Source: Larus michahellis (lineage: Eukaryota; Chordata; Aves; Charadriiformes; Laridae). Taken from it: a stretch of 64,000 nucleotides of DNA. Shown piece after piece: positions 1 to 27,790 of this stretch. The stretch is from positions 116,445,579 through 116,509,578 of the forward strand of contig NC_133897.1 of the NCBI RefSeq assembly GCF_964199755.1, in the 5' to 3' direction. The notes below the pieces were generated by a model, which saw nothing but the letters and a program-made list of their open reading frames with translations, did not search any database and had not been told where the DNA came from. A program made the position numbers and the translations under genes. The stretch's first letter is position 1, and the number at the start of each line of letters is the position of its first letter.

Positions 1-64
1 AGGCGGAGGGAGTGTGAGTGAGCGGGTGTGTGGTTCTAGTTGCTGGTTGGGGTCAAACCATGAC
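1..64 (+). mobile_element. 3' end of an ERVL-type LTR, cut by the window edge
   Basis: The sequence ends in a GGGGTCAAACCATGACA-type terminus and contains the GAGTGAGCGGGTGTGTGG block. Both are characteristic of the 3' end of an LTR family very common in neoavian genomes (recognised from memory, TguLTRL-like). Its 5' part lies off the window. It abuts an old CR1 tail, so it may have inserted into that CR1. A minus-strand copy of the same family lies at about 20.4-21.0 kb. Confidence 0.7.
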
Positions 65-77
65 AGGAGGGTACAAA

Positions 78-313
78 GATGAAACCAGACTCTTCTCAGA
101 GGTATACGGTGATAGAAGAGGAAGCAACTGACAAAGTTGGAACATGGAAAATCCCCTAGACAAAGATGTATTTATTTTATAATCAAACAGGTTGTGGAAT
201 TTCTACTCTTTGGACATATTCAAAACTCAACTGGACTTTGATTTGAGCAGGGATTTAGATTATTTGATCTCCAGAGATTCCTTCTGACCTAAATTATTCT
301 AGGATGCTATATA
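78..313 (+). mobile_element. Old CR1 LINE 3' fragment
   Basis: Diverged but recognisable CR1 3' region. It shows the 'ggtgatagaagaggaagcaa' block, then 'gacatattcaaaactcaact', then 'gatttgatctccagag'-like text that matches the CR1 'gatgatctccagaggtcc' tail. It has no coding capacity. It lies in an SMCHD1 intron, antisense to the gene, directly after an LTR end. Confidence 0.6.
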
Positions 314-707
314 ATAGTTCCGTATGTCCAAGATGTCCCAATCTTTATGTGAAAAGTTGTTGGATGGCTACTGCAAGTAATGATTACCCCACAGAGGCCT
401 TCATTTTCAACGTCAGGCGCAACCATCAATTCAGTGCCACAAGGAAATGAAACGGCAATTCAATTAGCCTTTCTTTACAGAAGTCTTGAGCTGAGCTAAA
501 AACAGAGGCATCAAGTTCTATTTAAGAAGCTATGCATAGACAAGGAACGGCTGGGCTAGTTTACACTGCTGCACCTCAGGTTTGTTAGTTTTGTTCAAAA
601 AGTAAAACAGCCTTAATTAAGCAAAACAGAATGCACATGCCTGGAAAAATGAACTCCCGAGATCCACAACTGGCATAGAAAATGCGAACAAGAAATGACA
701 CCATCCT
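314..707. other. Unique intronic sequence (SMCHD1 intron 3)
   Basis: No exon, RNA gene or repeat was recognised here. The stretch lies between two CR1 fragments in the intron after SMCHD1 coding exon 3. Confidence 0.6.
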
Positions 708-1770
708 AGAATGGTTCAGGTCAGAAGGGACCTTCAAAGATCATCTAGTTCCAATGCTGGACGTCCAATACTGCCATGGGCAGGGACATCTCCCACTAGA
801 TAAGGTTGCTCAAAGCCCCATCCAACCTCGCCTTGAACAGTTCCAGGGATGAAGCGTCCACAACTCATCTGGGCTACCTGTTCCAGTGTCTCACCCCCCT
901 CAGAGTAAATAATTTCTTCCTCATGTCCGATCTGTGTCTACCCTCTTTCAGTTTACCCCATGTCCTGTTACTACAGGCCCTGGTAAAACGGTTTAGAGTC
1001 CTGACTATACATTTTTCACCTAGCCTCTCTCCCTTGAGATCATTAATTCCACCAGGGCATGATCACTACAGCCCAGGCTACCACCAATCTTGACCCTGCC
1101 AATAAGTTCCTCTGTGTTGGTGAGCCACAGGTCCACTAATGCATCTCCTCTGATTAGGCTTTCTATTACCTAGATTAGGAAGTTATCCTCAGTGCTCTCC
1201 AAGAGTCTTCTAGACTGCGTGCAGCTTGCTGTGCCGCGTCTCCAGTGGATGTCAGGGTGATTGAAGTCCCCTAGCAAGATCAGGGCCTGCAAGTGTGATA
1301 CTTCCTGTAGTTGAAGTAAGAACACTTCATCGACATCCTCCCCTTAATCAGGTAGCCTGTAAACACAGCCCATGAGGCTTCCTTTGTTGGCTTGGTCTCT
1401 GATTTTCGCTGATAAGCTCTTGACCTGTACACCGCTGTTTTTCAAAGACAGCTCTGTGCAGTCAACCCATTTTTTTTTACAGAGAGGGCAACCTGCCTCC
1501 CCACCTTTCCTTCCTTGCCTGTCCCTCCTGACAGTTAATAGCCATCAAGTGCAGCGCTCCAGTCATCCACCAAGTTTCAGTGATAGTGATTGGCTTGTAG
1601 CTTTCCAGCTGCACAGTGGCTTTCCAGCTCCTCCTGTTTGTTGTCCATGCTGCATGCATTGGTATTAAGACACTTCAGTTGGACTGATGACTGTCTCACC
1701 TTTTTGGTGGGACCTTTGTGGAGGGTTGGGTTCATTCCTCACTACTGCAGTAGGTGTGCTCATCCATCCT
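708..1770 (-). mobile_element. CR1 LINE, internally deleted (no reverse transcriptase)
   Basis: Read on the minus strand, the right part (about 1770-985) encodes CR1 ORF2 N-terminal and endonuclease text: a Gln-Leu-Glu-Ser-Tyr...Ile-Thr-Glu-Thr-Trp-Trp segment at 1659-1540 and an Ile-Leu-Leu-Gly-Asp-Phe-Asn-His segment near 1290-1260. The left part (about 985-708) is the CR1 3' end, with the 'tggttcaggtcagaagggacc' terminus on the plus strand. The whole reverse-transcriptase domain that should separate them is missing, with the junction near 975-990. Endonuclease frames are broken by stops, so the copy is dead. Confidence 0.85.
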
Positions 1771-17266
<15,496 letters not shown>

Positions 17267-17900
17267 GTTAGGACGCCGAGGAGACGGAAGCCGTCCCGCA
17301 GCGATGGCGGCAGCTGCCAACGGCGGGAACTACTTGCCGGGCCCGCGAGCTCCCCCACCCGGCGCCATACGTCCCGCGCGCGGAAGCCCCCGGCTGCGGA
17401 AGGAGGCGGAGCCAGGCGGGACGCTGGGGCGGAGGCCCGGAAGTGGGGCGGGGGAGGGAGCGCGGCGACGGCCGTTCCGCCGCCGGGAGCGAAAGCGCGC
17501 GTTAGCCTCGCGGCCGCGGGAGCAGTTCACGCCCTCCGCCTCGTGTCACTTCCGCCGCCGCCGGGCGGAGCGGCGCAGGCGGCCTGGGATGGGGCAGCGG
17601 TATGCTGCGGCTGCCCGCTGCCCCCGCTCCGGCCGTTGAGGCGCCCGAGGCCGCCGCATCTTCGGCCGGGGGTGGCGGCGAGGGCCCTGGCTCGCGGGCA
17701 GGGCCGGCAGCGGGCTGCCGTCGCCTGGCGGAGGCATCCCCAGCCCGCCCCGGGCGGCAGCGCCTCGGGGGGAGCCGGTCGGTGGCGTGTGTGACGGTGC
17801 TGCGCCCGTCGGTTGTAGCGGTGGCCTAACGGAGAGGGCTTGTCCGCGGGGCCGTGTGGCAGTTTGGCTGAAGTCTGGCGTGAAGTCCTAGTCCCGTCTG

Positions 17901-20411
17901 CCTTAAAATAAGCGGGGCGATCGGGATCCATAAGCTGTTGTTTATTCTTTTTAATGGTTAGTGCTTGAAACGCTTTCCTCCTCTGAAGGAAGGAGTTGGT
18001 GTGTTGCGTTCAGTCTTAAAAGTCAAATTTCAATTAAAACTTCATTAAAGTTCTTTTTTGTATATGCAAAACCCTAATGACTTTTGTGTTGTGCTGTTAT
18101 AGAACAATGTTAAGACTAGCGAGCTGCAAAGCCGCATTTGAAATAAAATAATTGAAGAAATAAGTACAGCCTTCGTGGTCTTTAAGGAACTGGTGAAACG
18201 TGCTTGTTGGGAAACTGCCAACATCTCATGTATCATTTATTGTAGGGTACGCTAACAGCTTTTCCTATAGGGACATAGTTGTGATACACTTTAGAAATGA
18301 GCTTAGAGAAAGAAATTCAATAATAATCACAGTTTACACGTTCAGATTTCTGGGAGGTACAGCTTATGCTTATGATGGCAAAACTGTGTTACGTGTTTTT
18401 TTGTGATCTCCTTGTACTTGCAGTTCATACTTTCATGCTGCGTGTTGTTTGTACATTCTAAGTTGATGTTATATTATGACAGCCTTATAGTACTATTATA
18501 TCAATTGAGCATAACACCTTAAAGAGTTTCCTCATTGCTGTCATTTCTGAGAGAGATCTCTGGTCTAAGAATACATAAATGTTGTAAGTGGAAACATTTT
18601 TACCTGTAGCCTTTGAGGGTGACATTTTCATTATCTGACAGAACTTCTTATGCAGTTTGGGATCTAGAAGACATACATGGCTGGACACTTTGTTCTTTCC
18701 CCTTCAGGCCCTCTAAAAAGATGATCGCCCCCCCATTGTAAATTAATTACTTTCAGGCTTTCTTGGTACAAAATTGCAACTGATCTCAGTGCTCAAGGGG
18801 TACGTAGGGTGTGTAGTCGTCTTAGGATAGGAAAATGAAATTAAAGAGGAAACTGTCTGAAGGAACGGAGTCCTCCTCTGCGCTCTGTTCTGCTTGTCTA
18901 CAAGAGGTACAAATGGGAATGCTCAGAAGAGTGCAGCTGCTTCTTTAAGGACTCTTTAAAGTTTTAAGGACTCTTAGCTTTGAAAGGCAAGGATCATGAT
19001 GGCATTGTAAAACAGTGAGAGTGACAAATGAATAACAAAAAAACCCTGCCATGCAAGAACTCAGGTGCATGCTGTACTATACGCTATAAGAAAGAAAATT
19101 GCTATACAGTACATGCTGTACACTGTAAGAGAAAATTGCGTAGTGGAGCTGAGCACTGCAGAGCTTTGTGAGAGCAAAGAGCGTGTGTGCTACCCAGTTA
19201 AGAGAGGAAGGGTCTCTTTGGAGTTTTCATATAGGCCGTGACTCAGAGCCCCTCTAAACGATGACTTGATGAGATTTGGAAGGGCGTATCAAACCTTGTT
19301 ACTTTTTGAGTTCGTTAAAGAGAATTTTGTTTTTTAGCATACTTGTAAAGTATTTCTAGACTTGAGACAGCACTTTGATTTTAGCATGCTAACTGTTTTT
19401 GGGGGAAAAGAACCTGTGGAATTATTTAATCTAGTTTAAAAATGAATATGCCAAGGCGTGAAGGATGGTTCTGCCTGAAACGCAGGCACTTCACTTTCAC
19501 GGAAATAAAATCCTCACTGTTCAGCCTATCTGTAAGCTGGTCTAAAGAGTGCCTGCAGTTGCAAAGTTTTAATTCTGCAGCATGAAGTGTTTTGTTCTAT
19601 TACAATTGAGTAATCGTTTTCAGTCCTCATGGAAAGGAACTTTTTTTGCCAGAAAAAAGATTATTGCTTATATTGATCTACTGGATTTTAAAGTCGGATG
19701 TTGTGTTATTTTTCAAAATCAGTAGTAGCATTAGAGTCACCAATTATTTGTTCATCTTGCCACTTGATATTTCAGATGATGCTCAGAAATGTGTTTTTTA
19801 CGTGTGTGTGAATGTATTTATCGTTATGTCCTCCCTGTATCTATTTGTTTTGTTTGTTTGTTCGAAGAATAAATTAAGTATCTGATTTATTTGTATTAAG
19901 GGACAATATGAACTAAGTTCCAGCACTGGCTATTTTTAGATAGCAAATATTTTGTATACATGTAATGAGAACCGCTATGTCTTCACTAGAATAAAGCTCA
20001 CAGCGTCTCTAGTAGGGCTTGTTGCAGTGGCACAGTGTGTTGAGTGACGCTGGATGCTGCTGCCCACGTATGCTTTGTCGGTACAAAACTACAAATTCCA
20101 AATTCTGTAACAAAAAAAAAAAAAAAGTGCTGCTTTTCTTTAAGGTAACAAAGGTTTTATCTCCAAGAAGAGGAGCTTGTGGCATCTTGCATTTAGAACT
20201 CCGTAGATGTTTGATGGGCCCGTTACAAAAAGTACCTTAGTGAGAACCCCCAAGGTGTGAAACAGAGCAGCATCATTACTTGAACTGCTGAGGTGTGAAA
20301 TGGCAGCGTCATTACTCAGAAAACCTCTAAGAGACAGAGACCAAAGAATAGAAATAAACAGTGAATTGTCACCATAATGTGCAAGCTAAAGTACTGAAGG
20401 GTTACTGAAGT
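17901..20411. other. Intergenic sequence upstream of SMCHD1
   Basis: AT-rich unique sequence with no recognised gene. It contains an imperfect direct repeat at about 19068-19139. Open frames here are short and without similarity. Confidence 0.6.
19068..19139. repeat. Imperfect direct repeat, two units
   Basis: The block 'catgctgtac...tataagaaagaaaattgc' (19068-19102) is followed by a shorter second version, 'catgctgtacactgtaagag' plus 'aaaattgc' (19112-19139). The units differ by small insertions. No function is apparent. Confidence 0.7.
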
Positions 20412-20995
20412 GCTGTCTTCTAAGTCGCAGGCAGCTGCTCGCTCACTCACTCCCCCCTGGTGGGATGGGGAGAGAGTTGGAACAGTAAAAATGAGAAAAC
20501 TCATGGGTTGAAATAAAGACAGTTTAACAGGTAAAGGAAAAGCTGCGTGCACAAGCAAAGCAAAACAAGGAATTCATTCACCGCTTCCCGTGGGCAGGCA
20601 GGTGTCCAGCCATCTCCAGGAAAGCAGGGCTCCATCATGCATAACGGTTACTTGGGAAGACAAATGCTGTAACTCCAAATGTTGCCCCCTTTCCTCCTTC
20701 TTCCCCCAGATTTATATACTGAGCACGATGTCACATGGTGTGGGATACCCTCTGGTCAGTTGGGGTCAGCTGTCCCAGCTGTGTCCCCTCCCATCTTCTT
20801 GTGCACCCCCAGCCTACTCGCTGGTGGGGTGGGGTGAGGAGCAGAAAAGGCCTTGACTCTGTGTAAGCACTGCTCAGCAATAAGGAAAACATCCCTGCGT
20901 TATCAACACTGTTTCCAGCACAAATGCAAAACATAGCTCCATACTCGCTACTATGAAGAAAATTAATTCTACCTCAGCCAAAACCAGCACATACT
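20412..20995 (-). mobile_element. Solo LTR of an avian ERVL-type retrovirus
   Basis: Read on the minus strand it starts near 20995 with 'tgtgctggttttggctgagg', continues through the family-typical 'ttaattttcttcatagtag' and 'gagtcaaggccttttctgct' blocks, a TATA-like 'gtatataaatctgggggaag' near 20715, and ends near 20412 in a degraded 3' terminus. No internal retroviral genes are attached, so it is a solo LTR formed by recombination between LTRs. The family is recognised from memory as one abundant in neoavian birds. Confidence 0.85.
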
Positions 20996-21701
20996 GTGTT
21001 GTTTTTTTTTTTACTTATTACTCAGTAACTTCAAAAAAGTGAGTGAGCAACTGAAGCGACAAAATTTGTAGAACACAATCCGGTTAGTCGAGTTGAGAGG
21101 ACTTGAGAAGACAGTCCACGGTTCTGAGATATCTGATCAATGTGATAACAGATTAAATTATATTTTTAAAAATTGAAGGCAACACAGGGAAAGATGATGG
21201 AGGAGGGGGAGGGGCAATGAACTGTTTGTTCACACTCCTGTTGTCTAAATTAACTCCATCAGCTGGGCTTTGTGAGTAAAACTGATATAAATTCTCACTG
21301 TTGATTGTGTACTCCATTAACAAAAATACAGCTGTGATATGCTCATTTCAAATCCAGTGGAAATAATGGCTGAGATGACTACAGATAGAATTTAACTAGT
21401 TGTGGAAAGTGTGCCTAAGATGGCTGGGATTTCCAAACTAAGAAAATATTATAGTTAAAAGTATAAAAATAGGAAGGATAATCAGGAACTTCTGGTCTAT
21501 CTTATTAAGCAAGAAGAAGGGACATGGAGTTATATTAAAAAACGTGCAGAACTGATAGGAAGATATACTTCTCATAAACCATTTCATTGAATTGTGAAAT
21601 ATGTTTTCACATAATTAGAATTAATAACTAAGCAAGATTTAAAACCATTTTTTCTTTATGTGAATAGAAAGGAGATAAAGGACTAGAAAAAAATAATTAA
21701 T
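20996..21701. other. Intergenic unique sequence
   Basis: AT-rich. No gene or repeat was recognised apart from a poly-T run near 21004. Confidence 0.6.
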
Positions 21702-23529
21702 GGAAAAAAAAGCCCCATCCAGCCTGGCCTTGAACACTTCCAGGGATGGGGCATCCACAACTTCCCTGAGTAACCTGTTCCAGTGCCTCACCACCCTCAC
21801 AGTAAAGAATTTCTTCCTAATATCTAATCTAAATCTACCCTCTTCCAGTTTAAAACCGTTACCGCTCATCCTATCACTACACCCCCTGATAAAGGCCTTC
21901 CCCGTCTTTCCTGTAGGCCCCCTTCAGGTACTGGAAGGCTGCTATAAGGTCTCCCCAGAGCCTTCTCTTCTCCGGGCTGAACAACCCCAACTCTCTCAGC
22001 CTGTCCTCATAGCAGAGGTGCTCCAGCCCTCTGATCATCTTCATGTCCCTCCTCTGGACTCGCTCCAATAGGTTCATTTTCTTCTTATGTTGGGGGCTTC
22101 AGAACTGGATGCAGCACTCCAGGTGGAGTCTCAAAAGAACAGAGTAGAGGGATAGAATCACCTCCCTCGTCCTGCTGGCCACGCTTCTTATGATGCAGCC
22201 CAGGATGCAGTTGGCTTTCTGGGCTGCAAGAACACGTTGCCAGCTCATGTTGAGCTTTTCATCAATAGACACCCCCAAGTCCTTCTCCTCAGGGCTGCTG
22301 TCAAACCATTCTCCACCCAACCTGTGTTTGTGCTTGGGGTTGCCCCAACCCACGTGCAGGACGTTGCACTTGGCCTTGTTGGACTTCATGAGGTTCACAT
22401 GGGCCCACCTCTCAAGCCTGTCCAAGTCCCTCTGGATGGCATCCCTTCCTACCAGCATGCTGACTGCTCCACATAGATTGGTGTCGTTAGCAAACTTGCT
22501 GAGGGTGCACTCAATCCCAGTGTCCATGTTGCCAACAAAGATATTAAACAGCGCTGGTCCCAATACCAACTCTTGAGGGACGCCACTTGTCACTGCTCGC
22601 CACTCGGACATCGAGCCATTGACCACAACTCTTTGAGTGTGGCCAGCCAGCCAATTCCTTATCCATCTGTCAAATCCATGTCTCTCCAATTTAGAGACAA
22701 GGATGTAATGCGGGACAGCGTCAAATGCTTTGCACAAGTCCAGGTAGATGATATCAGTTACTCTTCCCTTATCCACCAACACTGTAATGCCATCGTAGAA
22801 GGCCACCAAATTTGTCAGGCATGTTTTGCTGTTAGTGAAGCCATGTTGGCTGTCACCAATCACCTCCTTACATTCCACGTGCCTTAGCAGAGTTTCTAGG
22901 AGGATCTGCTCGATGATCTTGCTGGGCACAGAGGTGAGACTGACCAGCCTGTAGTTCCTTGGGTCTTCCATTTTTCCCTTTTTTAAAATGGGGATTATGT
23001 TTCCCCTTTTCCAGTCATTGGGAACTTCACCGTGCTGTCACAACTTCTCAAATATGATGGATAGTGGCTTGGCAACTTCATCTGCCAGTTCCCTCAGGAC
23101 TCGCAGATGAATCTCATCAGGTCCCATGGACTTGTGTACCTTCAGGTTCCTCAAATGGTCTCGAACCTGGTCTTCTCCTACAGTGGGCGATTCCTCATTC
23201 TCCCAGACCCTGCCTTTGCCTCCTGCAACTTGGGTGGTGTGGCTAGAGCACTTGCCGGTGAAGACCAAGGCAAAATAGTCATTGGGTATCTCAGTCTTCT
23301 CCATACCCTGGGTGACTAGGTCTCCTGTTTCCTTCCAGAGAGGGCCCATATTTTCTCTAATATTCATCACTGACATACCTACAGAAGCTTTTCGTGTTGC
23401 CCTTGACATCCCTGGCCAGATTTAATTCTAACAGGGCTTTAGCTTTCCTAACCTGATCCCTGGCTGCTCTGACAATTTCTCTGTATTCCTCCCAGGCTAC
23501 CTATCCTTGCTTCCACCCCCTGTAGCCTT
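21702..23529 (-). mobile_element. CR1 LINE, RT and 3' half of a split element
   Basis: The minus-strand frame 22971-22099 (290 codons) encodes most of the RT: [24 protein letters not shown] and motif C as Phe-Ala-Asn-Asp. 23409-23038 is the endonuclease-RT linker. The C-terminal part continues, with frameshifts, to about 21710. The final roughly 110 bp of the normal CR1 tail is missing; the copy stops at an A-run on the plus strand. Its 5' half resumes at 24749 after a plus-strand CR1 insertion. Confidence 0.92.
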
Positions 23530-24748
23530 CAGGACACCCCCTGTCCTGCTTGACAAACCTGATGTCTTCTATGACAAGGTGACCCAGTTGGTAGATGAGG
23601 GAAAGGCTGTGGATGTTGTTTACCTGGACTTTAGTAAAGCCTTTGACATGGTTTTCTACAGCATTCTCCTGGAGAAACTGGCTTGGATGGGAGTACTTTT
23701 CTCTGGGTAAAAAACTGGCTGGAGGGCTGGGCCCAGAGAGTGATGATGAATGGAGTTAAATCCAGTTGGTGGCTGGTCACAAGTGGTGCTCCCCAGGGCT
23801 CGGTATTTGGGCCTATTCTCTAATATCTTTATCAATGATATGGACAAGGGGATTGAGTGCACCCTCAGTAAGTTTGCAGACGACACCAAGTTGGGAGGGG
23901 TTGTTGACCTGCTTGAGGGTACAAAGGCTTTGCAGAGGGATCTGGACAGGCTGGATTGATGGGCTGAAGCCAATCGTGTGAGGTTCAACAAGGGCAAGTG
24001 CCGGGTCCTGCACTTGGGTCACAACAACCCCATGCAGCGCTACAGGCTTGGGGAAGAGTGGCTGGAGAGCTGCTTGGCAGAAAAGCACCTGGGGGTGTTG
24101 GTCCAGAGTCAGCTGAATATGAGCCAGCAGTGTGCCCAGGTGGCCAAGAAGGCCAACAGCATCCTGGCTTGTATCAGGAACAGTGTGGTGAGTAGGACTA
24201 GGGAAGTGATTGTGTCCCCGTATTCAGCACTGGTGAAGCTGCACCTTGAATTCTGTGTCCAGTTTTGGGCCCCCATTGAGGTGCTGGAGTGTGTCCAGAG
24301 ATGGGCAACAAAGCTGGTGAGGGGTCTGGAGCACAAGTCTTATGAGGAGCAACTGAGGGAGCTGGGGTTGTTTAGCCTGGAGAAAAGGAGGCTGAGGGGA
24401 GACCTTATCGCTCTCTACAGTTACCTGAAAGGAGGTTGTAGTGAGGTGGGTGTTGGTCTCTTCTCCCAGATAACAACTGATAGAACAAGAGAAAATAGCC
24501 TCAAGTTGCACCAGGGGAGGTAAGATTAGATATTAGGAAATTTTTTTACACTGAAAGGGTTATCAAGTATTGGAACGGGCTGCCCAGGGAAGCGGTGGAA
24601 TTGTCATCCCTGGAGGTGTTCAAAAGACAGGTAGATGTGGTGCTTAGGGACATGGTTTTTGGTGCTTAGTGATGGCTTTTGTCAGTGTTAGGTTAGTGGT
24701 TGGACTCTATAATCTTAAAGGTCTCTTCCAACCTAGACAATTCTGATT
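23530..24748 (+). mobile_element. CR1 LINE inserted inside the minus-strand CR1
   Basis: A 5'-truncated plus-strand CR1 begins in the RT domain, has the intact-looking Phe-Ala-Asp-Asp motif near 23876 and ends with a CR1 tail ('cttccaacctagacaattct') near 24748. Frames are broken by several shifts and stops. It separates the endonuclease and RT parts of an opposite-strand CR1: flanking text reads continuously across the insertion if 23530-24748 is removed, with only about 3-5 bp (ttc/ccttc) shared at the borders. Confidence 0.92.
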
Positions 24749-25282
24749 CCTTTTTGAGTTTGAGTTTCTTAAGGAGCTCCTTGTTCATCCATGCAGGCCT
24801 CCTGACATCTCTTGCCTGACTTCCTCTTTGCTGGGATGTATCGTTCCTGAGCCTGGAGGAGGTGATCCTTGAGTATTAACCAGCTTTCTTGGCCCCCTCT
24901 TTCCTCCAGGGCATTATCCCACAGTACTCTACCAAGCAGATCCCTGAAGAGGCCAAAGTCTGCTCTCCTGAAGTCCAGTCTAGTGATCTTACTGTGCGCC
25001 CCCTTCACCGCCCTAAGGATCTTGAACTCCACCATCTCATGGTCACTGTAGCCAAGGCTGCCCTTGAGCTTCACATTCCCCACCAGCCTCTCCTTGTTGG
25101 TGAGAACCAGGTCCAGCATGGCACCTCTCCTCATTGGCTTCTCTATCACTTGAAGAAGGAAGTTATCATTGAACCGTTCCAGGAACCTCCTGGATTGCTT
25201 ATGCCCTGCTGTATTGTCCTTCCAACAGATATTGGGGTGAAGTCCTCCATGAGGACCAGAGCTTGTGAACTTGAGGCTGGTC
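24749..25282 (-). mobile_element. CR1 LINE, endonuclease part of the split element
   Basis: The minus-strand frame encodes the endonuclease C-terminal half: Ile-Cys-Trp-Lys-Asp-Asn-Thr-Ala-Gly-His, then Asp-Leu-Val-Leu-Thr-Asn-Lys, Gly-Tyr-Ser-Asp-His-Glu-Met-Val-Glu and Lys-Arg-Lys-Ser-Gly-Lys. Similarity to CR1 stops near 25282, so the element is 5'-truncated there. It belongs with 21702-23529. Confidence 0.9.
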
Positions 25283-27091
25283 TTGTGAGTACCAGAGTCG
25301 CCTCTCTCATGGGAAATGAATGAGGACAGACCAAACCTTAAAAACTTTCTTCCCCTGTGAGACGAAGAAACATGAATGATTCCTGAAGAAGTATGTGAAA
25401 TCACGTATCTGACAAATACACATTGGGAGAAAACACAGTTTTTAATTTGCGGAAAGGTTGTTGCAGTATAAGATTAATGTCTTCAAGCATTAATATTTTA
25501 ATAGAACACTATTGCTGTTATGCTTGAAAAGGCACTTTTTTTTTTTGGTCTGTGTTTAAAGATGTCCCTCCAACCACACTCTTAAAACTTATAAAGACTG
25601 TGATCAAATACATCATTGTCTGCTGTATGATGTGTAAGAAATTACAAAACTTCATAAATATGTTGTCACAGAAGGGTCTTATTACATGCGTGGGACGTTA
25701 TGCTTTTCAATTCAAGCTGATATTGCTGCTACAGGATCTTATTTGAGTATCTTCCAGCCTTTCTATAGCTGCGCATTGTTGTTACTTGCTTTTTCTCTGT
25801 AAGGCTGCTTCCTCCTCTTACTCCTCCTATCACCTTGGCTTTTGGCACTGTTTCCTCATTCTTCCCGTAAGCCTGGACCAATGGCCGCTTTCTCCTGAGC
25901 CATCGAGGAGTGCCTTCATCACCAGCTCCGGTAGCAGTGGCACCACAGAGTCCAAGCCGATAGAGCAGGCTAGACTGGTCGACTGCTTAGTCATCTAAAT
26001 GTCTCTGCCATGGTGTTACCCCATGCTCTGGATTTTGGGATGGTGACACAGTAACCATTGCCCTGTCTTTCTCACTGTGGGCATCTTTTGCTGTGCAGAT
26101 AGTCTGTAAGCATGTATCACTGAGGTTTTGTTGCAGCACACACAAAAGACAGCTAGGATTTAAGGAGCTTCTTACAGGCTAAGCGTTTGTGTGCTCAGCA
26201 CCCACAATAAAACACCTGAGGAATATCTTCAGAGTAATCAGTCGGGGGGGAAGGGCTGATCTTTCCTGGTTGCTGGAAGAGATCCTCAGTGATGCTGAAT
26301 TGCCGTTCTCTGATTTCTTGTTTATTCCTTTACAATTTTGTGTCTTTCAAGTTGGTGGCTTTCCTCTTAAAAAACCTACACTTGTCCAAACAGTGCAGCC
26401 TCTGGCTGTAGTTCTCTTATCTTGTGCGGCTCTACTCAGCAGCTTTCCTTATGACTTTCTTACAACTGATGGCCAAACCCTTGGGAAGAAAAAGGACAGT
26501 AAGTCACTATAGAGTATTAGTCAAGCGGAGCCCATTATTTTGGTGTCCTCTCTGCACTTCAGATGTAATGTATTGACCCTCGCTAGTTAAGATCTGTTGG
26601 ATAATTAGGACTGGTAACTCCAGATCCTCTTTTCCAGACAGAATAGCGAGGGACTTTCCTTTCAGCTGGGTGCACCAGTAGTCGCACATGACTGTGCTAG
26701 TGTTCAGTGTTCTCAGAAGGGCCACGTAATTTCTGCTGATACAAAGGCATTCACTATACTGAATCATGGTATGAAAAGTGAAACTAAATTCCATGCCTTT
26801 TGCTTGTTTCAAAATATTTATACATATTCCATCACCACCTGTCTTTCCTTCTGCTTTGGAGTCTTGCCAAACCAGTGAATGCCTGAGTGAGGTGAAATGG
26901 GAGTAACAGATAATGTGCCTTTTAAATCTTAACCCTGTGCAAAGGCTTCTTAAGACTAGAGTGCTGATCAGATAAGGCACTGCCAATCAAAATTGTGATC
27001 TCACGCATGAGGTGCTAGGGAAAACACCATACAGACGACACATCACACAGATTCCTTGTTACCACGAAGCTGTTGATAAGGACTGGAGATA
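25283..27091. other. Intergenic unique sequence
   Basis: No gene or RNA was recognised. Open frames at 26189-26512 (plus) and 26986-26507 (minus) lack recognisable motifs. Composition is AT-rich with small T-runs. Confidence 0.55.
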
Positions 27092-27790
27092 AGGACAGAG
27101 AATGGCTTGAGAGCAGCCCTGAGGAGAAGGACTTGGGGGTGCCGGAGGACAAGAAGCTCAACATGAGCAGGCAATGTGCACTTGCAGCCCAGAACATCAA
27201 CTGCATCCTGGGCTGCATTAAAAGAAGTGTGGCCAGCAGGTCGAGGGAGGTGATTCTACCCCTCTACTCTGCTCTGGTGAGACCCCATCTGGAATGCTGC
27301 ATCCAGCTTTGGAGTCCTCAGCACAGGAAGGACATGGACCTGTTGGAACGGGTCCAGGATGATCAGAGGGCTGGAGCACCTCTGCTATGAGGACAGGCTG
27401 AGAGAGTTGGGGTTGTTCAGCCTGGAACAGAGAAAGCTCCAGGGAGACCTTAGAGCAGCCTTCCAGCACCTGAAGGGGGCCTACAGGAAAGATGGGGAAA
27501 GACTTTATCAGGGAGTGTAGCTATAGGACAAGGGGTAACGGTTTCAAACTGAGAGGGTAGGTTTAGATTAGATATTAGGAATAAATTCTTTACTGTGAGG
27601 GTGGTGAGGCACTGGAACAGGTTGCCCAGAGAAGTTGTGGATGCCCCATCCCTGGAAGCGTTCAAGGCCAGGTTGGATGAAGCTTTGAGCAGCCTGGTCG
27701 AGTGGAAGGTGTCCCTGTCCATGGCAGGGGGGTTGGGACTGGATGATCTTTAAGGTCCCTTCCAACCCAAACCATTCTATGATTCTGTGA
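27092..27790 (+). mobile_element. CR1 LINE 3' fragment
   Basis: 5'-truncated copy starting at 'gagaatggcttgagagcagc'. It encodes the C-terminal RT/3' ORF text [18 protein letters not shown], broken by a roughly 20-bp deletion near 27358 and later stops. It ends with a complete tail ('aaccattctatgattctgtg'). It belongs to the same subgroup as the 8.2-kb copy. Confidence 0.92.
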
